NCBI GenBank assembly: GCA_000711775.1
Contig: ARYC01016986.1
Location: 186,001 to 250,000 of the forward strand
Reading direction: 5' to 3'
Length of the DNA stretch: 64,000 nucleotides
Origin: Oxytricha trifallax
Lineage: Eukaryota; Ciliophora; Spirotrichea; Sporadotrichida; Oxytrichidae
Shown in pieces: positions 19,754 through 30,381 of this stretch. The position numbers were made by a program, and so were the translations under genes. Under the pieces are notes generated by a model that saw only the letters and a program-made list of their open reading frames with translations, had not been told where the DNA came from and did no database searches. Within the stretch, counting starts at the first letter, position 1, and every line of letters starts with the position of its first letter.

Positions 19754-22089
19754 ACATTAATTAAATATATAAATGTGAAAGATTTTATAAATTAATTTAA
19801 CCAAACCAGAGCTCGTTGTAAATTCGCCTTCTCCATGTTGTTTTCCATTTTCCCATTTATAAAAATATTATATTTATTTAAAATAAGGAAATAAAAGAAA
19901 CGATAATTATATAATTATAAAATAAAATGTGATTTACCTGAATATATCTTTCCATCTGGCCAAGAAAAGGTTCCAAACCCTTGTTTCTTTTCATTCTAGT
20001 ACTCTCCTTCGTACTTACGTCCATCAGCCCAAGTGTAAGCTCCTTTGCCATGCATTAAGTTTTCGCGCCATGTGCCCTCGTATTAGCGTCCATCTTTCCA
20101 TTTATACACACCCTTACCGCTGATGTTGTTGTCCTCGAATTCACCTTCGTATTAAGATTCGTCTGCCCATTTAAATTTGCCTATTCCATGTTTTGTATAC
20201 CCCCACAGTTCTGGAATCGGCAAAGACTCCCCTTAATACTGGAATTTTGGACTTTTGTTCACAGTTCTGGAATCATGAAAAATTCTCAAATAAGAAGACG
20301 TTTCCGAAACTCAACGACCACCTTCCATAAATTTAGCAACAGTGGATTTCGATTAAAAACTAAATTTCTTAAATAATGAAGGATTTATTGTGAATAAATC
20401 AAATTATATTTGTTATAATATTGGATTTTTTGATGATTTTCTATATCATTTTTCACTATTAATCCTTCATTATTTTATAAATTTTTTTTTAATCAAAATC
20501 TTAGATAGCTGAATTATATGGGTTAGTGGTCGTTGACTTTCGGAAATGTCTTCTTCTTTGAGAATTTTTCATAATTCAAGAACTGTAAACAAAAGTCAAA
20601 AAAATTCCCATTTTATGGAGGGCCTTTTTTAATTCCAGAATTGTGGGGGGTATCCCATGTTTCTTACCATTTTTATAGACACCTTTGAACACAGCGCCAT
20701 CTGGCCAAGTTTTAAACAATCTAATTCAAGGAAATTAGTCGATTTAGTCATTTAAATAATTGAATATTAATTGAAAAGTTTCCAAGCCCCTTCCGTGTTA
20801 TCTATCATTATGCCAGAAGCCCACATACTTGGCTCCATGAGGATGAGTGTAAATTCCATATCCATTAGACTAGCCATTTGCCCATTATCCAAGATAGGTA
20901 AAGTCAAAGTCTTCAATTTTTAATTCATATGAAAAATAATAATAATAATTATAATTTGTAAAATTTCGAATATAAATTTTTGAAATTCCGATCTCTAAAA
21001 AATGTGTTATATTCTTTTCAAATTCTAATAGAGATTAAATACTTTTAGATTATTACTATAAAGTGGGGAAATAGTTGTTTACTATATTCAAAGTATAACC
21101 AAGTATAGATATTTATCATAAAGTAAAAAGAAAATAATAAAGCAGACTCGATGAATCGAATAATTTATGTCAAGAATTAATTCTTATTAAATCTCAAATA
21201 AAATTATATATATTTTTATTTGCTATTCTAAAGTAATTCAAGAGTTTTAGCACCATCACTGTGATGAAGAAGTCCATAGCTAAATACTATGTCATTCAAA
21301 TAACTTCCATGATATAAAAAAAACAAAATAAAATACTATTTAAAATTGTAAAACATTGATAGAACGAACCGTTTTCCCACAGCTCACTGCCAGGCCCATG
21401 TCTCTCTTTTTTTTAATTCAGGTAACCCTTATATCTTGTCTCTTCTTTTTCAGTTTTGAACACGAAAAATGGAGTATATTCGAGATTTTCCTGAACTATT
21501 CTCTCCTTCCATTCATTATAAACTTTTTAGTAAACTTCATTATGTTCGAACACAAAATCTTTTGGCACTTCAGTGTTTGAGATAGTTGTTGATTAATCGA
21601 TGATTTAATTAAAACCCCATGATTTTTATAAGAATTAAGATAGGGGGGTATTTATAAATAATCAAAAATTTAATTATTATTGGCCAAAATCAATTAAAAT
21701 TAGTGTGAAAATAAATATACGCACCCTGATTGGTTTAATTTATATGGAAAATTATTCGAGCCAATAGTTTTAATAATTGGGCTAATCATCAAAATATAAT
21801 GCCAATAATAATTAAATTATTGATTATTTTTAAATACCCCACTATCTTAATTCTTAAAAAATCATGGGGCTTTATCACTTTCGTCTTCTTTTCTCTATAA
21901 AATTATTGAATTACAAGTTAAAGTTAAGAATAGATTGATTTAAATAGATATTATCTTTGTTATTACATTAAGGCTCTTTTGAGAAGCTATTACTTGAAGT
22001 TTCTTCCGAATAGCGAGTACCTTTGTCACAGAATTTTATAAATCTAGACCGATACTTGTATCTTAAGACTTGCAGCAGACAGCACCCAT
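19707..22089 (-). CDS. MORN-repeat protein, complete gene in 8 MDSs
   Basis: Eight MDSs on the minus strand (21957-22089, 21357-21590, 21237-21314, 20776-20916, 20655-20712, 19932-20193, 19796-19859, 19707-19753) join through pointers AACAA, TATCA, TTGAA, AAACTT, AAACATGG, TAAAT and TTAAA, every one in frame, to give about 325 residues from ATG 22087-22089 to TGA 19707-19709. The start MGAVCCKSQ has Gly2 and CysCys, a likely myristoylation/palmitoylation signal. Residues about 90-325 hold roughly nine MORN repeats (such as YEGTWRENLMHGKGAYTWAD), and the end KKGIWADGKRIEWL is the usual terminal motif. MORN repeats bind membranes or organise the cortex; related ciliate proteins are abundant. 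No kinase domain is attached. MDS order is unscrambled. The gene looks intact and ready to assemble. Confidence 0.92.
19796..19859 (-). CDS. MORN gene MDS 7
   Basis: Encodes KWENGKQHGEGEFTTSSGLV. Joined upstream by TAAAT (plus strand ATTTA, 19855-19859 and 19932-19936). Confidence 0.9.
19932..20193 (-). CDS. MORN gene MDS 6
   Basis: Four consecutive MORN units, such as SGKGVYKWKDGRQYEGTWRE and GKGAYTWADGRKYEGEYQ. Markedly less AT-rich than its surroundings. Upstream pointer AAACATGG (20186-20193 and 20655-20662). Confidence 0.95.
20194..20654. mobile_element. 461-bp TIR element forming an IES in the MORN gene
   Basis: This IES is itself an inverted-repeat element: it begins TGTATACCCCCACAGTTCTG and ends with the inverse (ATTCCAGAATTGTGGGGGGT then ATC). 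The arms also share the block around GAATTTTTCATRATTC. It is flanked exactly by the 8-bp pointer CCATGTTT, which may have been its target duplication. It holds no credible ORF; an open stretch at 20188-20376 is an artefact of the arm. Confidence 0.8.
20655..20712 (-). CDS. MORN gene MDS 5
   Basis: Encodes TWPDGAVFKGVYKNGKKHG. Upstream pointer AAACTT (20707-20712 and 20776-20781). Confidence 0.9.
20776..20916 (-). CDS. MORN gene MDS 4
   Basis: Encodes FTYLGQWANGQSNGYGIYTH, then PHGAKYVGFWHNDRQHGRGL. Upstream pointer TTGAA (20912-20916 and 21237-21241). Confidence 0.9.
20917..21236. other. IES 3 of the MORN gene (320 bp)
   Basis: AT-rich, no structure recognised. Confidence 0.7.
21237..21314 (-). 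CDS. MORN gene MDS 3
   Basis: Encodes HGSYLNDIVFSYGLLHHSDG, a degenerate MORN unit, then AKTLE. Upstream pointer TATCA (plus TGATA, 21310-21314 and 21357-21361). Confidence 0.88.
21357..21590 (-). CDS. MORN gene MDS 2
   Basis: Encodes the N-terminal non-repeat region (VPKDFVFEHNEVYQKVYNEW) and the first MORN unit (RYKGYLNQKKERHGPGSELW). Upstream pointer AACAA (plus TTGTT, 21586-21590 and 21957-21961). Confidence 0.9.
21591..21956. repeat. IES 1 of the MORN gene with a palindromic repeat
   Basis: 366-bp IES. About 21615-21872 is an inverted repeat (CCCCATGATTTTTATAAGAA facing TTCTTAAAAAATCATGGGG) with TTAATTATTATTGGC arms: MITE-like, no ORF. Confidence 0.75.
21957..22089 (-). CDS. MORN gene MDS 1 (N-terminus)
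   Basis: Starts ATG 22087-22089; encodes MGAVCCKSQDTSIGLDLQNS, then VTKVLAIRKKLQVIASQKSL. An alternative plus-strand frame is open but lacks a start and does not join to anything. Confidence 0.85.
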
Positions 22090-22489
22090 TTATATTAAAT
22101 ATTATTAGATAATTCCCCAGTTTAATTGGATTATAATTTAAATGAACTTCACTTTATTTCATTTCTTTTAATACCCGTTTATTTTTATTTTGATGTATCA
22201 TAGCATATTTCATTTTTATAAAATAATTTATAACTACAAGAATATCTTCGTTTATATAAAGGAAACTGAAAGTGATTATTTAAACTTCAAATATTTGTAA
22301 TTCTAATTTAAATTTTACAAAGATTTAAGAAAATATCTGATTTTTTTAAAAAAAAATATATTAATAAATATATTTATACCCATTTATCATTAATAAGATT
22401 AAATCATAGAAAACTGATAAGACAACTTAATAGCATATATACACAATTTATGTTACGGAGTGAAAAGTTTAAATGTATAATCTTTGATT

Positions 22490-22668
22490 TGTCTTAGGCT
22501 GAATAAACAGCCTGAGCTTGTTCAATATCTTAAACAGAAGTAGTCAAAAAAATTCTTGGCTTGTTTTTTTTAAATCATACATTCAATTTTTCTCTAATCT
22601 AAAACTATAAAACCTTTTTCCTGAGTTGTCGGACTTGATGATTTCAATTTTTAGACAGTAATGATGTT
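22490..22668 (+). CDS. Candidate MDS pair, C-terminus of unknown gene
   Basis: Two islands: 22490-22575 reads LRLNKQPELVQYLKQKQSKK, and about 22610-22668 reads NLFPELSDLMISIFRQQ then TGA. They could join at a T-run pointer (TTTTT). The protein is not recognised; upstream MDSs were not found. Confidence 0.4.
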
Positions 22669-22894
22669 CTAATTTTATAATGGAAAAAAATTTTTTTCCT
22701 TCAACATTTCATAAAGCTTGTGAATATATTTTTTTCTACATTTTAATAAAGTCTTATATAAATCTTAATAGAACTAAAAATTTCTCTTAAAATTGTATAA
22801 ATTAAGATTTATAGTATTTGAATGATTTGAATTAATCTCTATTTTAAAATAATTATATTCTTACTAAATATTTAAAAATTCAATTTAAACATAG

Positions 22895-22979
22895 GAAATT
22901 ATTTTCTCTAATATGGAATGTATACATGACGCTAGTTTCAAAGAACCTGATTGGACCAGGAAAAATACGTGTATTTGAC
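22895..22979 (+). CDS. Candidate small MDS ending in TGA
   Basis: Short island reading MECIHDASFKEPDWTRKNTC then Ile-TGA. Two similar phrases follow (ATACGTGTATTT and ATATACTTGTATTT). Weak evidence, no pointer found. Confidence 0.25.
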
Positions 22980-23540
22980 CAAGAAATATACTTGTATTTA
23001 TCCCTAATATTGTTCAATAATTTCTTTTTTTTATTTTAAAAAGGATCGTCATTCGAAGATTAAAATAATATAGTGAATATAAATGGAGTCCTTTGATTTT
23101 GAGTGGACTTCCATACACATACCGACATTTGAAGACAATAAATAAAATTAATTTATTGGATTTGATTAGAAATATTTAACATTAATTAGAAAATTTCATT
23201 GTTTCTGATTATATATTATATAACAAATATTGAAGTATATGCTTTTCAATATTAATTTTAAATATTAAAAAAATGTGCACCGAATCTAAATTTCAATTGA
23301 ATGTAATATTATTTCCTATTTGATATGATAGCCATTCATTTTAATTTGGAAGTGAACTTCACTTTTTTAATAGTATATAAGCAGGGTCGATTTGATAATT
23401 TATATTAAATATAAAAATGCTAGCAGAGAAAAGTGATTAGATTATTGTAGGAATGGATTGGAATTTGAAAAATTAATTATAAATTTAAAATTGGAAAATA
23501 TTAAATAATTTACAGTTAACATATGGTTAACCTAATCAAT
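22980..23540. other. AT-rich spacer with half of an R1 repeat
   Basis: No gene seen. 23437-23480 resembles one end of the R1 palindromic family (ATTGTAGGAATGGATTGGAA), without its partner arm. Confidence 0.5.
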
Positions 23541-23665
23541 CAAATCCTAAAAATTCATGATCTTGTTTAGTAAAGTTTTTAAATAATAGAAATCTGCAAT
23601 TAAACATTCTTTATTAGGATTTTAATAGGGTTTATATAGGGGATTTTAGTAATTTAAGTGAGCAT

Positions 23666-24698
23666 ATGTGAGGTTTATAGTCAGTTTATGAGAGTGAGTG
23701 TTTAGATTTATTCTTTAAGCTGAATAATGGATGTGATCATTATTGTGATGAGATCTAGCAAATTCTAAAGTAAACATCTATAATAAGACTGCTCCATAAA
23801 TATCCAACTACTGTTAGGTTTTACAGTCTATTAGCATTGAATTTAAAGAGATAGCATCTTAATAAGAAGACTAAGAGACCCTTGAAATTTTAACAGCATA
23901 ATCGATTACACTGTTAATGATAAGAATATAAAATGCTGGGCTCATTTCTCTTTCGCCTAGCTGTGATGTTTCGTCGCCAATTTCCTTAGCTTCAAATCTC
24001 TGCTTAATCCATAGCTAACATATATAAAAAGAATGGAATATCTTACAAGATAGTCAATCGCATATAGAGACTGATTGATTTTAATGTTCCCTTTAATAAG
24101 GATAATTTAAATTAAAATTCTAGTAATTGCAGAGGGCTTAAGAGCATAATATAAAATTCATACACGCTGCTGATGAGGTTGTAAATATTCATATTAATGT
24201 CTTGGTATAAGAAATACAGGAAATACGAAGCAAATGATTAAAATTTAAGGTTTAAACTCATGCTATACTTTGTGGAATAAGCGAAGATAATGGCTCGAGA
24301 CTTATGAAAATCCATCCTCACTCAATAAAGACCGAATAATATATTTAGTTCTTGCTATAACTCAGAGACAAGTACGCTGACTAAGAGATTATTCTGTTCG
24401 TTGATAACTTGTCAGTTCATAAAACTAATGACTCATGAAAGGAAATGAAAGATTAAATATAACACCTGCATTTAATGTTTCCTACAGTCCTCAGTTCAAT
24501 GGAATTGAATTATATTGAGGGTTATTGAAAGGTCATTATAAGAAATTGCTGCTCTACCATCTGATGCATGATTTAAAGATAGATACAGTCGATTTTATTA
24601 AGAGTGCTGCTAAGAGAGTCAGTGATGAGAAAGCTAAAGTGTGCGCAAGAGAAGGGAGATTTTGTGTTTATAAATAAGTATTAGATTTAAACGAATGA
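23666..24698 (+). pseudogene. TBE transposase
   Basis: DDE transposase ending ...CAREGRFCVYKQVLDLNE at TGA 24696-24698. The second codon is TGA at the conserved start (ATG TGA), and several frame changes are present. The C-terminal part with the FNGIELY block, LMHDLKIDTVDFIKSAAKRV and the basic tail is well kept, and helps define the family end. Confidence 0.7.
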
Positions 24699-24704
24699 AT
24701 AAGT

Positions 24705-25837
24705 TCACATATTAAATTTGGCCGTAAAGGGATTTGGCTTCTCTTTCTTTTCTTCCTCTTAAGGTTTGCTTGGGCCCATGTTTCTTCTCTAGTGCCAGCC
24801 CCTGCATCTATTTTCATCTTGTCTGGCTTCTAGTAATCTTTGAAACTCAATTCATGCTTAACTTAAGACTTTCTCTCTCTGTTTAATTTGCTGCGCTCTT
24901 TCATCAAGTATAGAGCAGTACCAGATTTTCTATAAAGTTAGAAGACTAAGCTTACTTGAGATAAAAGGAGGCTTTTGAAGTTCCTACAGCCAGGTATCAC
25001 TTATTTTAATACCTTGCTTCTCTTTTTCTTCAGGAGAGATGCTGTATCGTTTCTTGTGAGCTTCTTAAATAACTTCATTTAAGTACTCAGGTTTCAGAGT
25101 TGCAAGAACACCAAAGAAGAAGCTTCTCTCTGGCAACTTATTAGAGAGTTGATGCTTTGATGGAAGGTAAAGAGAAACATCTGGATCACTCAAAGCATCA
25201 TCATGAGATTTGTTACTGATATTTCAGGGTAGTTAGGTTTCTCGATCATTCTGATTTCATTAGACTTAAAAGCTTTTTTTCCCTCCCATTGGTGAGAAAA
25301 TAGGAGTAGGTAGTTACTAAGTGGTTTGTAAACTCTGTTGATACACAACGTAATTTAGTTGGATGCCCCTTATTTTCGCAAGTTAGGAGTATATGGGGAA
25401 GGAGGCTAGACTGGACTAACCATATAAAATTACAGCGGACGTATAGAATATTTGTTAGACAGTGTCACTTTGTCTTAGACCTAGAGACTAGAGTAGAATC
25501 AAGATTCTCACTACTGGATAAACACTTGGGCAGCCACTTTCTAGAATGATTTAATGTTGTGAATATCGGCCTTAATTCAATTACTTCCTTTATTTGATTA
25601 AAATCATCATCAGCAAAAATCTTTTCTCCTAAAAAATAAAACAATCCTTTTTAGATTGATATTTAAATACCTTCCTGTGTTGGCAATAACAATCCAATAA
25701 TGGTTGATAAGTTAGTTATAAGTAAAATCTTACCCTGCTATAGTAAAAATCTTTAAAGGTCTTCTTTACTTCTGAATTTTACTATTAAATCTTGAGATTA
25801 AATTCTCTTTATTGCATCATTCATAGACTCTATCTAG
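24705..25837 (-). pseudogene. TBE 22-kDa-class ORF, interrupted by an insertion
   Basis: The same gene as at 35336-36112 (NKLPERSFFFGVLATLKPEY block near 25105), but split by about 380 bp of unrelated DNA at 25278-25655. The usual ATG is ATA here. Nonfunctional; role of the family unknown. Confidence 0.65.
25278..25655. other. GC-richer insert in a TBE ORF
   Basis: Not present in the other TBE copies. Base composition (about 40-45% GC) is far from both the TBE and the IESs. On the plus strand a frame runs KWFVNSVDTQRNLVGCPLFS, QVRSIWGRRLDWTNHIKLQR, ... ESRFSLLDKHLGSHFLE, then TGA at about 25553. Reading TGA as Trp extends it further. It could be a stray MDS, another transposon's piece or organelle-derived DNA; not recognised. 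Confidence 0.45.
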
Positions 25838-26392
25838 CTCTGAGTTTCTATAAATATTTATGAATATTAAAATTATGGAGATCTTTTCTGAACTTACTAA
25901 AATTTACTACTTTATTAGGAGGATATCAAACAGGAGATCAACCTGAATCAAATATATAGAGAAAGATGTAGGAGCTTATACTATCTTTCAGAGTTTGACT
26001 TCCATTTTTATCAAACTTTCTCCATTAAATTGCTCCTAATAATAATTAATTTTATTTAGTGATGCCCCTTTATTGAAAACTTAATTAGGATGTTGAATTA
26101 AAGTTCAAAACCATATTATGTGGTACATTAAAAAAGTAAATTTATAAATTTCACTTCCTGATTTTGCGAGAACAAATTTAGGAGGACTAACTTTACAAAA
26201 TACATTTATGTACATTTTAATGTATAAAATGGATGATTAAGCATATGAATTATCTAAAATATTTAAGAAAATTAAAAAAATGTCACAGACTCTTTTCCTA
26301 TCAAACCTCTCTAAATATTTGAGGATATGCTATTACCCCTGTATAAAGGTAGAATTTAATCAGCTTAAATAACACTTAATAGTATTTATAAA

Positions 26393-27800
26393 ATGAGCGG
26401 TAGATCGATTGGCATTAACCAACAAAAACTTTCTTTATGAATTAAAAAAAAATGAGACTTGTGATGCCTATACATAATATGAACCTGAAATTTTCTTACT
26501 TTAGGTCTCAGACTTTGAATAACAATCCAATTGCTAAATATAAATGTAAAGCTAAGAAATATAATCGGAGGTACCGATAAAAATGGTTGAAGAGGAGGAA
26601 GAGAAAAAAATAAATATAAAATTTTTTTGTAAAGAGTGTTAGAAAAGCTTCACTTAAAATCTGCTCTCATACATCATTCTTTAGAGCAGCATTCAAACAA
26701 ACCCAAGATCTATCTTAAGCATGATGAGATAGATGGAAAATATTTCTGCCCTTACTGTAAAAAGTAATCCAATCATTCAAGGGATCTGAAAGTTCACCTC
26801 AAAAAACACCATGGTAAAACGTTTGAGGTCATAAATCCTGAGACTGGTGAAGTATTTCTTCAGAAAAGAAAGCCAAGAGACCCTTTAGAATCTCTGCAGC
26901 AAAGAGTTAAGAAAGAGAATAAACTCATTAAAGCAGTGAGAAACCTCCCTGCCTCTGTTATAGTAAAAAGTACTCTCAAGGGCATGCACTCATGCTTCAA
27001 TTATTAAATGTAATTGGTCTAACTGAGTAGTTATCTTATTCTTGAGGATATTTGAGAAAAAGGTCATAACTGATAAGCAATTTTTCTACAAGGCTTATCC
27101 ATTCAATTACTCTAAATGCGATGGCTACTATCAAATGGAGTTTGTCAATGAGTATCAAGCACTAATTAAAGAAAATGATAGACAGAGAAGATTTATAATT
27201 AAACATGAAACAATTCTCCTTGCTTAAATCATGTAGCTTTTCGCTTACCTATATGTACTAAATGAAATTAAGAAACTATGTTCAATACTAAAGGTGTCTA
27301 AAGAAACTACCTCTTATTCTAACAAATGTTATACAAAGGTATTGATAAGCTGCATACTTTAAGATTCTTGCACAGAGATTTGAAGCCTGAAAAATTATGC
27401 TGACATTTCATTACTCAGAGTGGTAATAATAGACTTCAATAGATTTTAGAAAGTTGAGGCTTCAGGGCGGGTCAACGTTCGTGGCACCCCTGGATATTTT
27501 TTAGAGAGAAAAGATTGGAGGGATGGATGGTGAGATGTCTGGTCTCTAGCAGTACTCATTATGGTGCGATATGCATAGAAATGACTTATACAGTTTTACG
27601 AAGAGAAAAGATACAAGCAAAGAATTTACCAGTATCTAGAGCAAAATAAGATAAAAGTTAAAATTAGAGATATGGGTGAGCAAATTATAATTAAGCCTAA
27701 CAACAGAGCAGAACATACAACAGACTAGATAAATTAATGAGTTGGATAGGAGAAATTAAATTTAGAAAGTTGCCTCATGATGTAGAGGTACTGTTTGAAT
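26393..27800 (+). CDS. TBE zinc-finger/kinase ORF
   Basis: Starts at ATG 26393 (MSGRSIG). Zinc fingers: the first is CKECQKSF near 26632; the second is CPYCKKQSNHSRDLKVHLKK then HH near 26750-26810 (C2H2). A basic linker (KRKPRDPLESLQQRVKKENK) follows. The kinase part, with the catalytic HRDLKPE near 27378 and IIDFNR near 27430, is frame-shifted in several places. It is a presumed DNA-binding kinase of the element; target unknown. Confidence 0.65.
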
Positions 27801-27959
27801 TTATATTTAAAATAAAACACCTGAAATGCACACTAATTTACATTACAGTTAATCTAATCCTCTACATTAACCTTATTAAAACCCTATAAAGTAAACACTA
27901 ATAGTCTAATTTAATCAATCAAAATGTTAATCAAATTATTGAAGAGTTTTGGGATTTTG

Positions 27960-28889
27960 AATCCTAACAAGTTTCTTAGAGTTGAGATATATAAGTAAGT
28001 CTAAATGAAGAAAGTAGTCAAAAACCTCCCAATATCTGAGATAAATAAAATTCTGGTAAAAATTGAGGCAATGATGATTTTATTTGCTAAAAATTATTGA
28101 CATAGAAACTTGTCTTTAAAGCTACCTCTCTCTAAAAAGAAAGTAGAAGTGTAGTCATCACTGATGACCAATAAGTCAATAACATATATCCTATAGAATA
28201 CTTCCTTTTTGATGTTAAGTTTTAAATAGAGTTCGCCATTTAGTATGATACTCTTTAACAGGTAAAGTTGAGACAATGCAAGAATATAATTTAGATATAT
28301 GCCATACTTATCAGAAAAGGTCATTTATCATTTAAACTTGCTCTCCTTGAAAATTACTTACATAGATTTTAGATTTGAATTAAATGCAAAAGATAAATTA
28401 ACTTAGCAAATAGTTGAAGGTATTGAAGAGCTTAACAAGATTGGTTATGTCAATATAGACCTAAAGCCAGAGAACATTATGATAAACCTTCTCCTTCTTA
28501 GAACTTATTTTACTAATTTAAACAGAGTTCAAATATTGTAAGCCTCCGCAGTATGATATTTATAAGGTACCCCTAGATAATGCCAAAAGAAGATTGGAGA
28601 GAAGGAGTCAAATAATGGGATAACTGGGCTCTAGCAGTAATAATAATTGAGAGTGACATGCTTAGAAACGATTACTTAAGCTGTAAGAGTGAGAGAAATT
28701 TTAATTAAAAATCAAGCAAAATAAGATTAACAAAAGATCAATGGAGTCCTAAGAGACTATTCTTAATCAACAATCATCAGCTTAGTTAAGTTAATTAATC
28801 TACAATTGAACCAATCAAACTCCAACTTAGAAAGAAAAAATTCAGGGAACTGCCATATGACTCTAAACTTAAGTTTGTGAAATATATAT
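27960..28889 (+). pseudogene. TBE kinase ORF, C-terminal remnant
   Basis: Reads KVVKNLPISEINKILVKIEA at the start, then IDLKPENIMIN in place of HRDLKPEN near 28450, and ends with the LPYDSKLKFVK tail near 28880. Multiple frame changes. The DF(N) segment is damaged. Confidence 0.6.
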
Positions 28890-28933
28890 AAAAAAACTCG
28901 CTTGTAAATTTCAATTAAATTACTAAAATTTAA

Positions 28934-29952
28934 GGGAGAGGTCTAATTATTTGCAAAATGTTTCGAAATCTTAAGTAGGTTCAAAATTCGTCAAAATCTT
29001 ATGTCAGTGCATTATCAATTTTTTGCATTATTGATCCATTTGATCATCCCTCTCCTTAAAAATATTCATTATTTATTCAAATTTAATTATCATTTTTTGC
29101 ATCGAGCTCCTTTTTGACATCTCGATCAATTGACACTAATTTTTTTATTGAAAACATTTAATTATTATAAAATAATTTTTTTCTCTGGGACTGATATTTG
29201 TAATAAGTAAAATCATAAAATATGTCTTCATTATGAAATTTAATTAATCAATAAGAAAAAAGATTGGGATTTAAAAACATCATTATTTTAGATAAAATTA
29301 ATTATGTTTGGCCAGGTATAAAAATAAAAGGATATATTGATTGTATATTTAAAATATAAAATCAGGGTGTGCGAATTTGATTTTAAGACAGAGATCATCA
29401 ATTGAAGTTAATAATAATGATGATTTAAACTCTAATCTTTGTTCTTATTGATTAATTAAATTTCATAATGAAGACATATTTTATGATTTTACTTATTACA
29501 AATATCAGTCCCAGAGAAAAAATTATTTTTGCAGTAATAATATGGGTTTTAGTAAAAATATTAGTGCATATGATCGAGATGTCAAGAAGGAGTTCTATTC
29601 AAGCGATGAGAAGAAATTTCAATAAATAATTAGTATTTTTAGAGGAAGGGATGATCAAATGGATCAATAATCAATGAGATTTTTAAGAAAATTGATTTTT
29701 TAAGGATACTTATTGGCACTTAAACCTTTCTGGAAAAAACACTGATCAGAAATTGATCTTCTTGAACCTAGTCTCCTAGGCTTAACTGAATTTCTTGTAT
29801 GACTGGATCCTTGTCAACTCCTGACCAGAACTGTCCCCTTTCTTAAAGTAAGTATTCTTATTGTCCTGTTAAGTATCCTTTAGTAGATTAAGTTTTCTTA
29901 AAAAATCTCATTGAATGTAAAAATTGATCAAGCACCGATTAAGACAACTCCC
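28934..29952. mobile_element. 1.0-kb TIR element inserted in a TBE remnant
   Basis: Ends GGGAGAGGTCTAATT and inverse (…AAGACAACTCCC), flanked by a 9-base duplication AAAATTTAA (28925-28933 and 29954-29962). Large internal arms (TTATTGATCCATTTGATCAT facing its inverse; CTGGGACTGATATTTGTAAT facing its inverse) make most of it palindromic. A short minus-strand frame (29746-29896) may be a relic ORF. A non-autonomous DNA transposon; 8-9 bp duplications are typical of hAT or Mutator types, family undecided. Confidence 0.7.
29746..29896 (-). CDS. Short ORF inside the 1-kb TIR element
   Basis: Open from a TGA at about 29895 to TGA 29746-29748, reading LLKDTQQDNKNTYFKKGDSS, then GQELTRIQSYKKFSQAQETR, then FKKINF. 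Polar and lysine/glutamine-rich. It is less AT-rich than the arms around it. It may be an element remnant or a captured MDS; not recognised. Confidence 0.35.
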
Positions 29953-30381
29953 AAAAATTTAAACTATAAACCTCTCCATAAACTTTATAAAAAACAGATC
30001 AACTTATGCGCAAATTGCAGCTTTTTATCATTCATAAACTCAATCAAACAACTTTAAAAATTTTGGGATTATAGAAAATGGGACTTTTTAAAATATATTT
30101 AGAAATTAGGTGGATTTTATGATTATAGCCTCAAGCGATATAAATCCATTATAATTTCGACATTATAATCAAATAAACAAATCAATCAAAATTAAAGTCT
30201 ATTTTCACTCTTTAATGATTAGAAATAGTTCCCATTATAATGAAGTTCAGTTTATTAAACTCACTTTTAAAAAAATACCATATTTTATAGGTTTCATAAA
30301 AGTTTTTCTCCCAAATAATACATAATATTTTATAATTTAAATTTATCAAATTTTCCAAATTCTAACGTGTTCCTTAAATAA

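Larger units (their letters stand above)
23541..27959 (+). mobile_element. TBE transposon, 4.4 kb, decayed but with all three ORFs
   Basis: Left end degenerate (CAAATCCTAAAA), right end TTTTGGGATTTTG, both flanked by AAT (23538-23540, 27960-27962), fitting the ANT target duplication. Order: transposase (+), 22-kDa ORF (-) and zinc-finger/kinase (+). It is about 0.4 kb longer than the 4.0-kb element at 34137-38138 because of an insertion at 25278-25655. All ORFs carry lesions. Confidence 0.85.
27960..30074 (+). mobile_element. TBE remnant: kinase half and right end
   Basis: Starts inside the kinase ORF at the codon block after the zinc fingers (matches 37056 onward) and runs to a TBE end near 30074. 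It carries an inserted 1-kb inverted-repeat element (28934-29952). The expected left half (transposase, 22-kDa, zinc fingers) is not found left of 23541, so it was lost or rearranged. Confidence 0.7.

Noticed and set aside
20188-20376. ORF across the IES of the MORN gene
   Set aside because: Lies in an inverted-repeat arm; the true gene is on the other strand and skips it.
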